Origin: Pseudonocardia sp.
GTDB taxonomy: Bacteria; Actinomycetota; Actinomycetes; Mycobacteriales; Pseudonocardiaceae
Reading direction: 5' to 3'
DNA: 64,000 nucleotides
NCBI RefSeq assembly: GCF_025465255.1
Contig: NZ_JAODNI010000026.1
Coordinates: 48,610 to 112,609, forward strand
Translations under genes and position numbers: made by a program
In this document: one piece after another, positions 26,839 through 36,386 of the stretch
Position numbering within the stretch: position 1 is the first letter of the stretch
Layout of the letters: each line of letters opens with the position of its first letter
The notes under the pieces: generated by a model
Told to the model about the DNA's origin: nothing
What the model saw: the letters and a program-made list of their open reading frames with translations, nothing else
Databases searched by the model: none

Positions 26839-27348
26839 ATGCCCGTCCAGCGCCTCAACCACGCCGTCCTCTACGTCCGCGACGTCGACCGGAGCGTGGC
26901 GTTCTACACGGAGGCCCTCGGTTTCCGGGTGAGGACGGCGCTCCCCGGCCGGGCCGCGTTCCTGCAGGCCGAAGGCTCCACGAACGACCACGACCTCGGC
27001 CTGTTCGCGATCGGCGGGGAGGCCGGCGCCTCCACGGCCGGGCGCGGAGCCGTCGGGCTCTACCACCTGGCCTGGGAGGTGGACACGCTCGCCGAGCTCG
27101 CTCGGATCGCCGGTGTGCTCCGGGCGAACGGCGCGCTCGTCGGTGCGTCGGACCACGGCAGCACGAAGGCCCTCTACGCCCAGGACCCGGACGGCCTGGA
27201 GTTCGAGGTGAGCTGGCTGGTGCCGGCGGAGCTGCTGTCCCCGGACACCGCCATGCGCACCACCCCGCTCGACCTCGAGGCGGAGATCGCCCGCTACGGG
27301 GCCGGGACCGCCGGCGGCATCGGGGTGTCGGTGCCCGTCGCACCCTGA
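26839..27348 (+). CDS. VOC (glyoxalase/dioxygenase) family protein
   Basis: 169 residues. One vicinal-oxygen-chelate domain: LNHAVLYVRDVDRSVAFYTEALGFRV, GLYHLAWEVDTLAELARI, and KALYAQDPDGLEFEVSW. Metal-ligand His (LNHAVL, YHLAWEV) and Glu (FEVSW) are retained, so it may be a metalloenzyme such as an extradiol dioxygenase or thiol-transfer type. Substrate unknown. ATG has AAGGAG 5 nt upstream. Likely controlled by the divergent MarR protein. Confidence 0.85.
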   Translation: MPVQRLNHAVLYVRDVDRSVAFYTEALGFRVRTALPGRAAFLQAEGSTNDHDLGLFAIGGEAGASTAGRGAVGLYHLAWEVDTLAELARIAGVLRANGALVGASDHGSTKALYAQDPDGLEFEVSWLVPAELLSPDTAMRTTPLDLEAEIARYGAGTAGGIGVSVPVAP

Positions 27349-27514
27349 CAGCAGCCGGGCCGCGCAGGGCACGGCGCCTCGACCGGACGGCCGACACGGG
27401 TCACCGCTCGTATCCCGCGAGCGACCACCCGTCGCGCGGCCGAGACGACGACGGAACCTCCCAGGACATGCCCAGCTAGCCTCGCTCCAATTTGGCCAGG
27501 AGAAGGGGTCCCGT

Positions 27515-28471
27515 ATGTCGCCTGCCGCACTGCCCACCGCTGATCCGTTACCGGATGGGGGGTTGCGCCATGACGGTCTCTTCTACGACGACGACGCGAG
27601 CTACCTCGGCGGCCTCCTGGACTTCGTCCACGGCGGGCTGGGTCGGGACGAACCAGTACTCGTCGCCGTCCCGGGCCGCAACCTGGAGCTGGTCCGCGAC
27701 GGTCTCGGCGACGACGCCCGGCGGGTCCGGCTCGCGGACATGGCGGTGGCCGGCCGCAACCCCGGCCGGATCATCGGCACGGTGCTGCGGGCGTTCGCCG
27801 AGGAGCACGCGGGACGGAGGGTCCGGATCGTCGGGGAGCCGATCTGGGCCGGTCGTTCGGACGAGGAGTACCCGGCCTGCGCGGAGCACGAGGCGCTGAT
27901 CAACGTCGCCCTGGCGGACACCCTGGTGCACGTGATCTGCCCGTACGACACCACCCGGCTGAGGGAGCCGGTGCTGGAGGACGCGCTGCGCACCCATCCG
28001 GACATCAGCGACGGCACGAGCCGCTGGACCAGCCCGGGGTACGTGGACCCGGCCGCCACGGCGCGCTCGTTCGACCGGCCGCTGCCCCCGCCGCCCGACG
28101 ACGCGGACCTGGTCGTGCTCAGCACCCTGACCGGTCCGCGCGGCGCCCGGCACCGGGTTCACGAGATCGCCGAGCAGGCCGGGATGGCGCCGGAGCGGAT
28201 CTCGGACCTGCGCCGCATCGTGCAGGAGCTCGCGGTCAACACGATCGTCCACTCCGGCGGCTGCGGGGTGCTCCTGGCCTGGGTCGCCGAGGGCGAGGTC
28301 AGGGTGGAGCTGCAGGACAGCGGCCGGATCCCGGACGTCCTCGCCGGGCGCCGGCATCCCGGCCGCGGGCACGAGGACCACGGGTTGTGGCTGGTCCACC
28401 GGCTGGCGGACCTCGTCCGGATCCACCGGCATGCGGAGGGAACGGACGTGCGGATCCACGTCCGGGTCTAG
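27515..28471 (+). CDS. MEDS domain + HATPase anti-sigma-type regulatory protein
   Basis: 318 residues. The N-terminal half (30-190) is an MEDS sensory domain (HDGLFYDDDASYLGGLLDFVHGG, EPVLVAVPGRNLELVR, CAEHEALINVAL, VICPYDTTRL). The C-terminal half is an RsbW-like ATPase (ISDLRRIVQELAVNTIVHSGGCG, VRVELQDSGRIPD, HGLWLVHRLADLVRI). Such proteins occur in many copies in actinobacteria and probably act in sigma-factor partner switching, although no sigma or anti-anti-sigma gene adjoins. RBS AGGAGAAGGGG upstream of the ATG. Confidence 0.85.
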   Translation: MSPAALPTADPLPDGGLRHDGLFYDDDASYLGGLLDFVHGGLGRDEPVLVAVPGRNLELVRDGLGDDARRVRLADMAVAGRNPGRIIGTVLRAFAEEHAGRRVRIVGEPIWAGRSDEEYPACAEHEALINVALADTLVHVICPYDTTRLREPVLEDALRTHPDISDGTSRWTSPGYVDPAATARSFDRPLPPPPDDADLVVLSTLTGPRGARHRVHEIAEQAGMAPERISDLRRIVQELAVNTIVHSGGCGVLLAWVAEGEVRVELQDSGRIPDVLAGRRHPGRGHEDHGLWLVHRLADLVRIHRHAEGTDVRIHVRV

Positions 28472-28488
28472 GTCGACCGACCGGACGG

Positions 28489-29256
28489 CTAGGGTCTGTT
28501 CGGCCCGAGCTCCATCTGGTAGCCGTCCCGCGCGGAGAACTGCGCGGTGAGGGTGAACCGGTCCCCGCGGACGAGCGTGTGCCGCCACTCGACCGGCACC
28601 CCGCCCGAGCTGCCCAGGCGTTCGATCGCGAGCGCCGCGACCCCGGGCCCGACGCCCAGCAGCCGCCGCTCCTCCTCCGTCGGGATCACCGCGCGGATGT
28701 TCTCCCGGCCGCCCGCGACGCGGATCCCGCAGAGCCGCGCCAGCTCGTCGTAGAGGCCGGTGTGGGTGAAGTCGACGTCCAGCAGCGGCGCCGCCAGGTC
28801 CTCCGGCAGCCACACCCGGTCGACGGCCAGCGGCTCACCGTCCGCGAGGCGCAGCCGTTCGAGATGGACGAGCGGCGTGGACTCCTCCCGGCCGAGCCGC
28901 GCGGCGACCACCCCGTCCGCGCGGACGTCCAGGGTGTGCACGACGCTGCGCTGCACGCGTCCCGTGCCCTCGACCGCGGAGAACAGGCTGTAGATCGCGC
29001 CGAGCTGCTGCTCGATCTCCATCGGCGCGGCCAGCCGGGGCGCGCGGCCCCGCCCGGCGACGACCACGCCCTCGTCCCGCAGCCGGCGCAGCGCCTCGCG
29101 CACGGTGTGCCGGCTGACCCCGTACTCGGCGACGAGGGCCAGCTCACCGGGGAACGCGGCGTCGAACTCGTGGGCGTCGAGCCGGATGCGCAGGTCCGCG
29201 AGCAGCTGCGCCCACAACGGGGCCGCCCCGTTGCGGACCAACGTGCCGGCCGGCAT
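28489..29256 (-). CDS. GntR family transcriptional regulator (HutC/UTRA type)
   Basis: 255 residues. N-terminal winged helix ([49 protein letters not shown]) and C-terminal UTRA ligand domain ([52 protein letters not shown]). It converges with the MEDS gene (18-nt gap) and diverges from ynfA-like (56 bp). Possible target is the divergent gene or itself. Effector unknown. Confidence 0.9.
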   Translation of the reverse strand: MPAGTLVRNGAAPLWAQLLADLRIRLDAHEFDAAFPGELALVAEYGVSRHTVREALRRLRDEGVVVAGRGRAPRLAAPMEIEQQLGAIYSLFSAVEGTGRVQRSVVHTLDVRADGVVAARLGREESTPLVHLERLRLADGEPLAVDRVWLPEDLAAPLLDVDFTHTGLYDELARLCGIRVAGGRENIRAVIPTEEERRLLGVGPGVAALAIERLGSSGGVPVEWRHTLVRGDRFTLTAQFSARDGYQMELGPNRP

Positions 29257-29312
29257 CCGCCACCCCTTCCTCGACGTGCCGGGAGAGCCTATCCGGCTAC
29301 CCTCCCCGGATC

Positions 29313-29648
29313 ATGACGGTCCTCCGCTCGATCGCCCTCTTCGTGCTCGCCGCGGTCGCGGAGATCGGCGGCGCGTGGCTCGTCTGGCAGGGCGTCCGCG
29401 AGCACCGGGGCCTGCTGTGGACGGGCGCCGGCGTCGTAGCCCTGGGGATCTACGGCTTCGTCGCGACCCTGCAGCCGGACGCGGACTTCGGCCGGATCCT
29501 GGCCGCGTACGGCGGCGTGTTCGTCGCCGGGTCGCTGGCGTGGGCGATGGTGGTCGACGGGTTCCGGCCGGACCGGTTCGACGTCGTCGGCGCCGCGATC
29601 TGCCTGCTCGGCGTCGGAGTGATCATGTACGGGCCCCGGGCGGCCTGA
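29313..29648 (+). CDS. YnfA/UPF0060 family small membrane protein
   Basis: 111 residues, four predicted helices ([84 protein letters not shown]). Contains the family block [10 protein letters not shown] and [20 protein letters not shown]-related fold; transport role uncertain. TACCCT lies at 29298-29303, with only 9 nt to the ATG, and no clear ribosome site. Confidence 0.92.
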   Translation: MTVLRSIALFVLAAVAEIGGAWLVWQGVREHRGLLWTGAGVVALGIYGFVATLQPDADFGRILAAYGGVFVAGSLAWAMVVDGFRPDRFDVVGAAICLLGVGVIMYGPRAA

Positions 29649-29654
29649 CCCGCC

Positions 29655-29825
29655 TCAGCTCGGCCCCGACTCCGACCTCCCGATCGCCGGCGACACCGCG
29701 CTCCCGCTCGACGACGAAGCCCCCTGGCCCGCCACCCCCACGATCACCGCCGCGGACGCGAGCACGACCACCCCGATCACGACGCCGGCGAACCACCGCC
29801 GCCGGGCCACTCCCGATGCCCTCAT
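29655..29825 (-). CDS. Small single-helix membrane peptide (56 aa)
   Basis: The minus-strand frame reads MRASGVARRRWFAGVV, then a hydrophobic helix (IGVVVLASAAVIVGVAG) and a Ser/Gly-rich tail. A basic N-terminus plus one helix looks like a genuine small membrane or secreted peptide. Its ribosome site is weak and no homologue is recognised. Confidence 0.4.
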   Translation of the reverse strand: MRASGVARRRWFAGVVIGVVVLASAAVIVGVAGQGASSSSGSAVSPAIGRSESGPS

Positions 29826-29917
29826 GCACCCAGGACGGAGGAGGTGGGCGCGTCCGTTGGTCGTTGCGTGGATATCGTCGCCCTGGCAACGAGAAACGCG
29901 CGCAGGCGGCGAAGCCG

Positions 29918-30403
29918 CTAGAAGAGGTGCTCGAACGCCTTCAGGTTCGCCAGGGACTCCCCGCGCTCCGTCCGCCACGCGTACTCCCGGCGGATCGAGG
30001 AGGCGAAGCCCAGCTCGAGGAACGTGTTGAAGTCCCCGTCCGCGGCCTCCAGGACCTGGCCGAGCACCCGGTCCAGCTCCTCGGCGTCCACGGCGTGCAG
30101 CGGGATCCGGCCCAGCAGGTGGATGTCCCCGACCCGGTCCAGCGCGTAGTGCACCCCGTAGAGGCGGGCGTTGCGCTGCAGCATGAAGCGATAGACGCCC
30201 TCGTGGTTCTCGTCCGGCTGCCGGCAGACGAAGGCCTGCACGAACAGGGTCCGGTCCCGCACGAGCAGCCAGGTCGGCGTCTGCAGGCGGTTGGTGCCCG
30301 GCAGCTGGACGAGGTACTGCCCGGCCTCGCGCCGGGTGTGCTCGACGTCCAGCTCCGCCAGCGCGGCGCCGATCGTCGCGTCGGGGTCCTGCTGGTCCGT
30401 CAT
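29918..30403 (-). CDS. YbjN domain protein (Rv0487-like)
   Basis: 161 residues. YbjN/type III secretion chaperone-like fold: EAGQYLVQLPGTNRLQTPTWLLV, TLFVQAFVCRQPDENHEGVYRFML, RLYGVHYALDRVGDIHLLGRIPL and TFLELGFASSIRREYAWR. It is 14 nt downstream of mshA, as in mycobacteria, which suggests co-transcription and perhaps a role tied to mycothiol. Biochemical function unknown. Start ATG has GGAG upstream. Confidence 0.88.
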   Translation of the reverse strand: MTDQQDPDATIGAALAELDVEHTRREAGQYLVQLPGTNRLQTPTWLLVRDRTLFVQAFVCRQPDENHEGVYRFMLQRNARLYGVHYALDRVGDIHLLGRIPLHAVDAEELDRVLGQVLEAADGDFNTFLELGFASSIRREYAWRTERGESLANLKAFEHLF

Positions 30404-30417
30404 CGGCGGTTCTCCGA

Positions 30418-31734
30418 TCATCCGTCGACGATCCCCGCGAGCGCACTCCGCCGCATGCGGGCCGTGAACTCGTCCGCCGCGCCGGCGTAGGTGTCCAGCA
30501 GCGCGTCGGTCGTGCGGTCCCAGGAGAACTCCCGCGCGTGGACGACGGCCCCGAGGGCCAGCTCGTCCCGCCGGCGGGGCTGCAGGGCGACCCGGGCCAG
30601 CGCGTCGGCCCACTGGCCGGAGCCGTGCCCGGGGACCAGCAACCCCGAGCGGCCGTCGGCGACCGCGACCGGCAGCCCGCCGACCCGCGCCGCGACGACC
30701 GGAGTCCCGCAGGCCTGCGCCTCCAGCGCGACCAGCCCGAAGGACTCGTTGTGGCTGGGGACCGCGACGACGTCCGCCGCCCGGTACACGTCCGCGAGCC
30801 CCTTGCCCTGCGGCGGCAGGAAGCGCATGACGTCGGTGATGCCGAGGCTGTCCGCGAGCCGGTGCAGCGACGTCGGTTCGGTGAGCCCGCTGCCCGACGG
30901 GCCGCCCGCGATCAGCACGACCAGCCGCTCGCGCAGCGACGGATCGCGGTGCAGCAGCTCGGCGGCCGCGCGGAGCAGCACGTCCGGGGCCTTGAGCGGC
31001 TGGATCCGGCCGACGAAGGCGAGCACGACGGCGTCGGACGCGAGCCCGAGCGCGGCCCGGGAGGCCGGCCGGTCACCGGGCCGGAAGCGGTCGAGGTCCA
31101 CGCCCGGCGCGACGGCGACGGTACGCATGGGGTCCGCGCCGCAAAGCTCGACGAGCTGCCGGGCCTCGGCCTCGGTGTTGGCGACGAGCCGGTCCGCCTC
31201 GGCCACGACCTGGTCCTCGCCGATCACCCGGACCACCGGCTCCGGGCTGTCCCCCTCGGCGAGCGCGGCGTTCTTGACCCGGGCGAGGGTGTGCGCGCTG
31301 TGCACGAGCGGCACGCCCCAGCGGTCCCGGGCGAGCCAGCCGACCTGGCCGGAGAGCCAGTAGTGCGAGTGCACGACGCCGTACCAGCCGGGCTCCTGCC
31401 GGGCCTCGGCGCGCAGCACGCCCGCGGTGAACGCGCAGAGCTGGCTGGGCAGGTCCTGCTTGCCGAGCCCCTCGAACGGGCCGGCGGCGACGTGCCGGAC
31501 GAGGACGCCGGGCGCGAGCTCCGCGACGGGCGGCTGCTCCGACGACGTGGCGCGGGTGAAGATCTCGACGGGCACACCGCGGCGGGCCATCCGGACGGCC
31601 GTCTCGACGATGTAGACGTTCATCCCGCCGGCGTCGCCGGTGCCGGGCTGCTCCATCGGCGAGGTGTGCACGGACAGCACGGCCACCCGGCCGGGCCGGT
31701 TGCCGGGACGTCGGTGGCCCAACTGATCTCTCAC
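30418..31734 (-). CDS. mshA: D-inositol-3-phosphate glycosyltransferase (mycothiol synthesis)
   Basis: Transfers GlcNAc from UDP-GlcNAc to 1D-myo-inositol-3-phosphate, the first step of mycothiol synthesis. 438 residues, GT-B fold, GT4 family. Signatures: [58 protein letters not shown], and the C-terminal nucleotide-sugar site [27 protein letters not shown] at 31734 lies 8 nt after TAGGAA, so the leader may be absent. Expected in an actinobacterium. Confidence 0.96.
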   Translation of the reverse strand: MRDQLGHRRPGNRPGRVAVLSVHTSPMEQPGTGDAGGMNVYIVETAVRMARRGVPVEIFTRATSSEQPPVAELAPGVLVRHVAAGPFEGLGKQDLPSQLCAFTAGVLRAEARQEPGWYGVVHSHYWLSGQVGWLARDRWGVPLVHSAHTLARVKNAALAEGDSPEPVVRVIGEDQVVAEADRLVANTEAEARQLVELCGADPMRTVAVAPGVDLDRFRPGDRPASRAALGLASDAVVLAFVGRIQPLKAPDVLLRAAAELLHRDPSLRERLVVLIAGGPSGSGLTEPTSLHRLADSLGITDVMRFLPPQGKGLADVYRAADVVAVPSHNESFGLVALEAQACGTPVVAARVGGLPVAVADGRSGLLVPGHGSGQWADALARVALQPRRRDELALGAVVHAREFSWDRTTDALLDTYAGAADEFTARMRRSALAGIVDG

Positions 31735-31764
31735 GTACTCGTTCCTAGCACGCAGGCCGGCGTG

Positions 31765-34662
31765 TCACCCATCGGTGGGGCTGGCAGCGTGATCGGCCAG
31801 CGAGGCCAGCAACGCCCGTACGGGATCGGCGGCGTGCCACCGTCCGCCGGCATCGGGCCAGGCCGGGACGCTGCGGACCCCCTGTTCGGGCCGCCGCAGC
31901 CGTATCCGCAGGTCCTCGTGCCGGCGCAGCTCACCGGCCGGCACGTCGACGCCGAGTGTGTGGCACACCACGAGGACCTCGGGCAGCGCGGACCACGCGA
32001 CCGGCTCGCCCTCCCCCACGATCTCCGCCGCCACGACGTCGGAGGAGAGGGGGAGGTCGAGCAGCTCGGCGAGCGCGGCCGGGTCCCCGCCCCCCACCAG
32101 CTCGCCCGCGGGCAGGACGGCCGCGGTCCACGGGGCGTCGAGGACGACCGCGTCGTCGACCGCCACGACACCCCCGGCGAGCGAGCGGACGCGTTCCGGC
32201 AGCTCGAGCCGGTCGACGTCCACCAGCTCCTCGACGAGCGCGTCCGCCAGCGCGGCGTGCGCGGCCAGGGCGAGTCCCGCGTCCGGGGTGCGGGCGGGGT
32301 CGCCGAGCCGGGCGAGCAGGTCCGCGGCGTCGTCGGTCGAGCGGACGACGAGCCCGGCGCGCACCCCGATCGCGGCGAGCAGCGTCTCGTCGATCCCGGT
32401 GTCCGGGACCGGGTCGTAGAACCCGGCGAGCGCGGACGCCGAGGGCAGCCGCCAGTACGCCGGCGCCCGGCCTCCGAGAAGGGCGTTCCGGGCGAGCCAC
32501 CAGCCCGTGTAACCACCGCTGCGCAGCACCGCGGCCCGGGTGTCCGGCTCGGCGGCGAGCAGTCGCAGCGCAGCCGGCCAGGCGTCGTCCGCGACGAGGT
32601 CGAGGTCCCGGACCGCGACGACCCGGGCGGGCCCGCCCTCGAGCGAGTCCCACCACAGGTCCTCGTCGTGCAGCTCGTGGTCCGGCCCGACCGGCTCCTC
32701 GTCGACGACCACGGCGAACCCGTCCAGCACCCCGGCCGCGACGAACGCCTCCCGCGGGATCCGCGTCGCCCACCGGCCGTCCAGGACCCCGACCGGCGCG
32801 TCCGGATCGAGCAGCGGCGCCAGCGCGGCGTCCGGGAGCATCAGCTCGTCGGCCCGGGCCGGGTTCCCCTCGGAGTCCGGCAGGGCGAGGGCCCCCGTCC
32901 CGGCGACACGGTCGCCGGTGGCGCCGAGCAGGCCGAGGACCGCCGCGGCCAGCGGTTCCGGGTCCAGCCCGGCGTCCGCGTCGTCGAGGGAGCGGTCGAC
33001 GGCGTCCCGCACCGCCGGGTGCTCCAGCAGCGACGCCGGGTCGGCGGCGCCGGCGCCGAGGCGGGCCAGCAACGGGTGGACGGCCTCGGGCGCAGCCACG
33101 TGCAGGCCGGGCAGCCCCAGCTCCGCAACGGTCCGTACCGCGGGATCGGCATCCGGCTCGGCCAGGAGAACCGACGCGGCCCCGGCCGCCAGCCGCCCGT
33201 CGGCGAGCGGGACGGGCAGCGCCCGCAGCTCCTCGGCCAGCCCCGGAACGGTCTCCGCGGCCGGTTCCAGGGCGGCGTAGAGGTCGCGCCACCAGGTGTC
33301 CGGCCGCTCGACGCGCAGCAGCCGCTCGGTCAGCTCGGCCGCGGGGACGCGGGTGACCCCCAGCTCCTGCAGCGCGGCCGGCCCCGACTCCGGGACGTCG
33401 ACCAGCCGCTCGAACGCCGGGTCGGCGGCGGCGAGCAGCGCGGGCAGCCCCTCGGCGCCCGGGACGTCCAGCCACTCGGCCCGCCGGGGCGCGAGCGCCG
33501 GGCCGGCCGCGCCGGGCAGCCAGGCGCCGTCTCGCAGCACGTCGAGCAGGGCCTCGCGGAGCAGGCCGTCGAGCGGGGAGGCCGGGAACCCGGGTCCCGG
33601 GACGAGCAGGGTGCGCTCGGCGGGCGGGACGGACTCGACGAGGTCGAGGTAGGCCACGCCGGCCTCGCGGACGAGGGCGTCCGTGAGGGGGCCGGGCCGG
33701 ACCCTGCGACGGTCCGGTTCCAGGGGCAGGGTCGCGATCAGCCGGGCGGGCAGGGTCAGCCGCTCGCCGCTGGCCGTCGGGGCGTGCAGCACCTCGCCGG
33801 CGGGCAGCGGGCCGTCGAGCGGGAGGGCCCAGCAGACGGACCAGGTGCGGCGTTCGCGCTGCTCGACGGCGGTGTCGGCGGTGGCCTCGTCGAGGGCCCC
33901 GGAGCGGCGGGCGAGCCGCCAGCGGCGGCCCCCGACGGTCGCGACGTCCCCGTCGTCCGTCCGCGCGAGCACGGTCTCGCCGACGGCGATCTCGGCCAGG
34001 TCCGGCAGCGCGAGCAGCAGGTCAGGGGCCGCCTCGCGGGCCTCGGCGAGCAGGGCCTCGCCGTCGGTCCCGGGACGCAGCGGGAGCCGGACCTCGGTCT
34101 CGTAGCCGTCCGGCGGGGCCGGCTCGTCCTCGTCGACCGGCCAGACCAGCCGCAGCACCGGGAGCTGTCCGGCGCGGCGGGCCAGCTCGGCCGCGGGGCC
34201 GGGCAACCCGGCGACCTCCTCTGCGGTCCGGGTGGCCGAGAACCGCACCCCTCGTCCGTCCGCCGCGACGATCCGGGGCTCGGGCGACACCGGGACCACC
34301 GCCGCGAACCCGACGCCGAAGCGTCCGACGGAGCCGTGGTCGTCCCGCTTGGCGGAGGCGCGGAGCGAGGCGAGGGCCGCGACCCCGGCCGCGTCGAGGG
34401 GCGCCCCGGTGTTGGCGACGCGCAGCTCGCGGTCGGTCAGCGAGACCCGGAGCCGACCGGGACGGCCCGCGGCGCGGGCGGCGTCCGCGGCGTTCTGCGC
34501 GAGCTCGACGAACCACGCCTCCGCGTAGCCGCCGAGCAGCAGGTCCTCCTCGGCGTTCGCATCCTCGCGGAAGCGGGTGGGCGAGGCGGCCCAGGCGCCG
34601 AGGACGGCGTCGCGGAGCGCGGCCGTCGAGAAGGGATCGGGCGCGCTCAGGACGGTGCTCAG
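31765..34662 (-). CDS. Sacsin/HSP90-type ATP-binding domain protein
   Basis: About 965 residues. The N-terminal GHKL ATPase resembles the sacsin/HSP90 repeat: FREDANAEEDLLLGGY, WFVELAQNAADAA (N-box), LRVANTGAPLDAAGVAALASLRASAK and SVGRFGVGFAAVVPVS (G-rich lid). The remaining 700 residues are helical and leucine-rich without a recognised domain. Possibly a chaperone-like ATPase; role unknown. No ATG/GTG precedes the conserved core. A CTG at 34662 overlapping the upstream TGA, or a CTG at 34650, is the likely start. Overlap with the DUF3027 gene implies coupling. Confidence 0.75.
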   Translation of the reverse strand: MSTVLSAPDPFSTAALRDAVLGAWAASPTRFREDANAEEDLLLGGYAEAWFVELAQNAADAARAAGRPGRLRVSLTDRELRVANTGAPLDAAGVAALASLRASAKRDDHGSVGRFGVGFAAVVPVSPEPRIVAADGRGVRFSATRTAEEVAGLPGPAAELARRAGQLPVLRLVWPVDEDEPAPPDGYETEVRLPLRPGTDGEALLAEAREAAPDLLLALPDLAEIAVGETVLARTDDGDVATVGGRRWRLARRSGALDEATADTAVEQRERRTWSVCWALPLDGPLPAGEVLHAPTASGERLTLPARLIATLPLEPDRRRVRPGPLTDALVREAGVAYLDLVESVPPAERTLLVPGPGFPASPLDGLLREALLDVLRDGAWLPGAAGPALAPRRAEWLDVPGAEGLPALLAAADPAFERLVDVPESGPAALQELGVTRVPAAELTERLLRVERPDTWWRDLYAALEPAAETVPGLAEELRALPVPLADGRLAAGAASVLLAEPDADPAVRTVAELGLPGLHVAAPEAVHPLLARLGAGAADPASLLEHPAVRDAVDRSLDDADAGLDPEPLAAAVLGLLGATGDRVAGTGALALPDSEGNPARADELMLPDAALAPLLDPDAPVGVLDGRWATRIPREAFVAAGVLDGFAVVVDEEPVGPDHELHDEDLWWDSLEGGPARVVAVRDLDLVADDAWPAALRLLAAEPDTRAAVLRSGGYTGWWLARNALLGGRAPAYWRLPSASALAGFYDPVPDTGIDETLLAAIGVRAGLVVRSTDDAADLLARLGDPARTPDAGLALAAHAALADALVEELVDVDRLELPERVRSLAGGVVAVDDAVVLDAPWTAAVLPAGELVGGGDPAALAELLDLPLSSDVVAAEIVGEGEPVAWSALPEVLVVCHTLGVDVPAGELRRHEDLRIRLRRPEQGVRSVPAWPDAGGRWHAADPVRALLASLADHAASPTDG

Positions 34663-35447
34663 GAGTTCTGCGACTCGGGAACGGACTCCATGTCCACACC
34701 GTCGTCGTAGACCAGCTCGGCGACGTGCACCGGCGATCCCTGCTCGACGACGACATCCGAGTGGGCGCCGCACCCGAACTCGACGGAGACGACGCTGCCG
34801 TCCGCGGGGGCGTACTCGTTGCCGCAGACACCGAACCCGGCGCGCAGCGACCCGGCCAGCGGGAGGAAGAACGCGCAGGTGCCGCACACCGCGGGGGCCG
34901 AGCGAGCCATGTCCGCGGACGGGCCGTGCGGGCCCGCGTGCCAGCGCTCGGCGGCGTCGAGCCGGCCCTCGTGGCTCAGCACGCGGGTGCGGCCGAGGCC
35001 GACCTCCACCGCGACCTCCTCGACCGCCGGGTCGTCCGAGGCGAGGTAGGCGGGCACGAGCCGGGTGTCGTCCGGGGCGGGCGGCAGCAGGTCGCCGACG
35101 CCGAGGTCACCCGGGCGGACGCGCTCCTGCCAGGGCACCCAGACGGGGCCGACCAGGGCGTCGTCGCCGGGGACCAGCACGACCTCGCTGACCGTCACCG
35201 GCTCGTCCTCGCCGGCACACGCCATGGTCACCGACCAGCGCCAGCCGCGGTAGCCGGGCACCTCCGAGGCGAAGTAGTGGGTCAGCGCCGAGACGCCTTC
35301 CGGCCGGGCCTCGAGGTGCTGCCCGACGACGCCGGGGGCCGCGGTCCGGCCGACCTCGGCGGCCGCCTCCTCGACGGCGGCGGCACGGGCCTGCTCCACC
35401 GCCTCCACGAGAAGGCGCTGCTGGTCGGGGGACGTCACGGCGCTCAC
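34659..35447 (-). CDS. DUF3027 domain protein (Rv0883c-like)
   Basis: 262 residues, conserved in actinobacteria, function unknown. Features: LTHYFASEVPGYRGWRWSVTMACA, PWQERVRPGDLGVGDLLPP, and a C-terminal cysteine set (VCGTCAFFLPLAGSLRAGFGVCGN, FGCGAHSD) that could bind zinc. Its stop overlaps the start region of the sacsin-like gene. Divergent from the cyclotransferase gene with about 74 bp between; CACAAT precedes the GTG by 8 nt. Confidence 0.85.
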   Translation of the reverse strand: MSAVTSPDQQRLLVEAVEQARAAAVEEAAAEVGRTAAPGVVGQHLEARPEGVSALTHYFASEVPGYRGWRWSVTMACAGEDEPVTVSEVVLVPGDDALVGPVWVPWQERVRPGDLGVGDLLPPAPDDTRLVPAYLASDDPAVEEVAVEVGLGRTRVLSHEGRLDAAERWHAGPHGPSADMARSAPAVCGTCAFFLPLAGSLRAGFGVCGNEYAPADGSVVSVEFGCGAHSDVVVEQGSPVHVAELVYDDGVDMESVPESQNS

Positions 35448-35521
35448 GTGCTCGATTGTGCCACCCCTTCCCGGCGCGCCGGACCGGGTCCGCCCCGCGG
35501 TGGTGCGGCACCATCTCCCGG

Positions 35522-36298
35522 GTGCGTCCCCTCCGGCCCCTCTCCGCCGTGCTCGTGCTGGTCGTCGCGGCCGTGGCGGGCTGCGGGGCGGCCGCCGCGC
35601 CGGCGGACGCCGTCCCCGCGCAGCGACCCGCGGTCCTCGGCACCGTCCCGCACGACCGCACCGCCTTCACCGAGGGACTCGAGCTCTCCGGCGGCACGCT
35701 GTACGAGGGGACGGGGCTGTCGAACCTCTCCGAGCTGCGGGAACTCGACCCGGCCACCGGGGCCGTCCGGCGCGCGGCGCCCCTGCCGGGCGGGTACTTC
35801 GGCGAGGGCGTGACGGTCGTCGGGGACCGGATCTGGCAGCTCACCTACAAGGACGGCGTCGCGTTGCAGTGGGACCGGGCGTCGCTGACGGTGCTGCGGG
35901 AGGCCCCGATCAGCACCGAGGGCTGGGGCCTGTGCGGGGACGGCACACGGCTGGTCCGCTCCGACGGCACCCCGACCCTGCACTTCCACGACCCGGCGAC
36001 GTTCGCCGAGACGGGCACCGTGGACGTCACCCTCGACGGGCGGCCGCTCCCCGAGATCAACGAGCTCGAGTGCGTCGACGGCCGGGTCTGGGCCAACGTC
36101 TGGCGCACCGAGCGGATCGTCCGGATCGACCCGGCGACGGGGGCGGTGGACCGGGTCGTCGACGCGTCCGGGCTGCTCACCGCGGACGAGCGCGCGGGCA
36201 CCGACGTGCTCAACGGCATCGCGCACCTCTCCGGGGACGAGTACCTGATCACCGGGAAGTACTGGCCGAGCTTGTTCCGGGTGCGCCTGCCGTCCTGA
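35522..36298 (+). CDS. Glutaminyl-peptide cyclotransferase, lipoprotein
   Basis: About 258 residues. Signal peptide with lipobox VAGC, then a plant/bacterial-type (five-bladed propeller) glutamine cyclotransferase: VPHDRTAFTEGLELSGGTLYEGTGLSN, YFGEGVTVVGDRIWQLTYKDG, EINELECVDGRVWANVW, TDVLNGIAHL and YLITGKYWP. It forms N-terminal pyroglutamate on exported proteins in this family. GTG at 35522 chosen because it begins the signal peptide; the longer frame is not secretory. Confidence 0.9.
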   Translation: MRPLRPLSAVLVLVVAAVAGCGAAAAPADAVPAQRPAVLGTVPHDRTAFTEGLELSGGTLYEGTGLSNLSELRELDPATGAVRRAAPLPGGYFGEGVTVVGDRIWQLTYKDGVALQWDRASLTVLREAPISTEGWGLCGDGTRLVRSDGTPTLHFHDPATFAETGTVDVTLDGRPLPEINELECVDGRVWANVWRTERIVRIDPATGAVDRVVDASGLLTADERAGTDVLNGIAHLSGDEYLITGKYWPSLFRVRLPS

Positions 36299-36386
36299 TC
36301 CGTGCCCGCGGACCGGTCGGCGATGTGATCGGGACATGGCGGCGGGACACGCCTCGTGATCGCGTTCGCCGGGGCAGAATGGGCCC

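Noticed and set aside
30538..34710. 1390-codon open frame on the plus strand
   Set aside because: It lies opposite mshA and the sacsin-like gene, has Arg/Gly/Asp/Gln-rich composition typical of an antisense frame in GC-rich DNA, and shows no domain.
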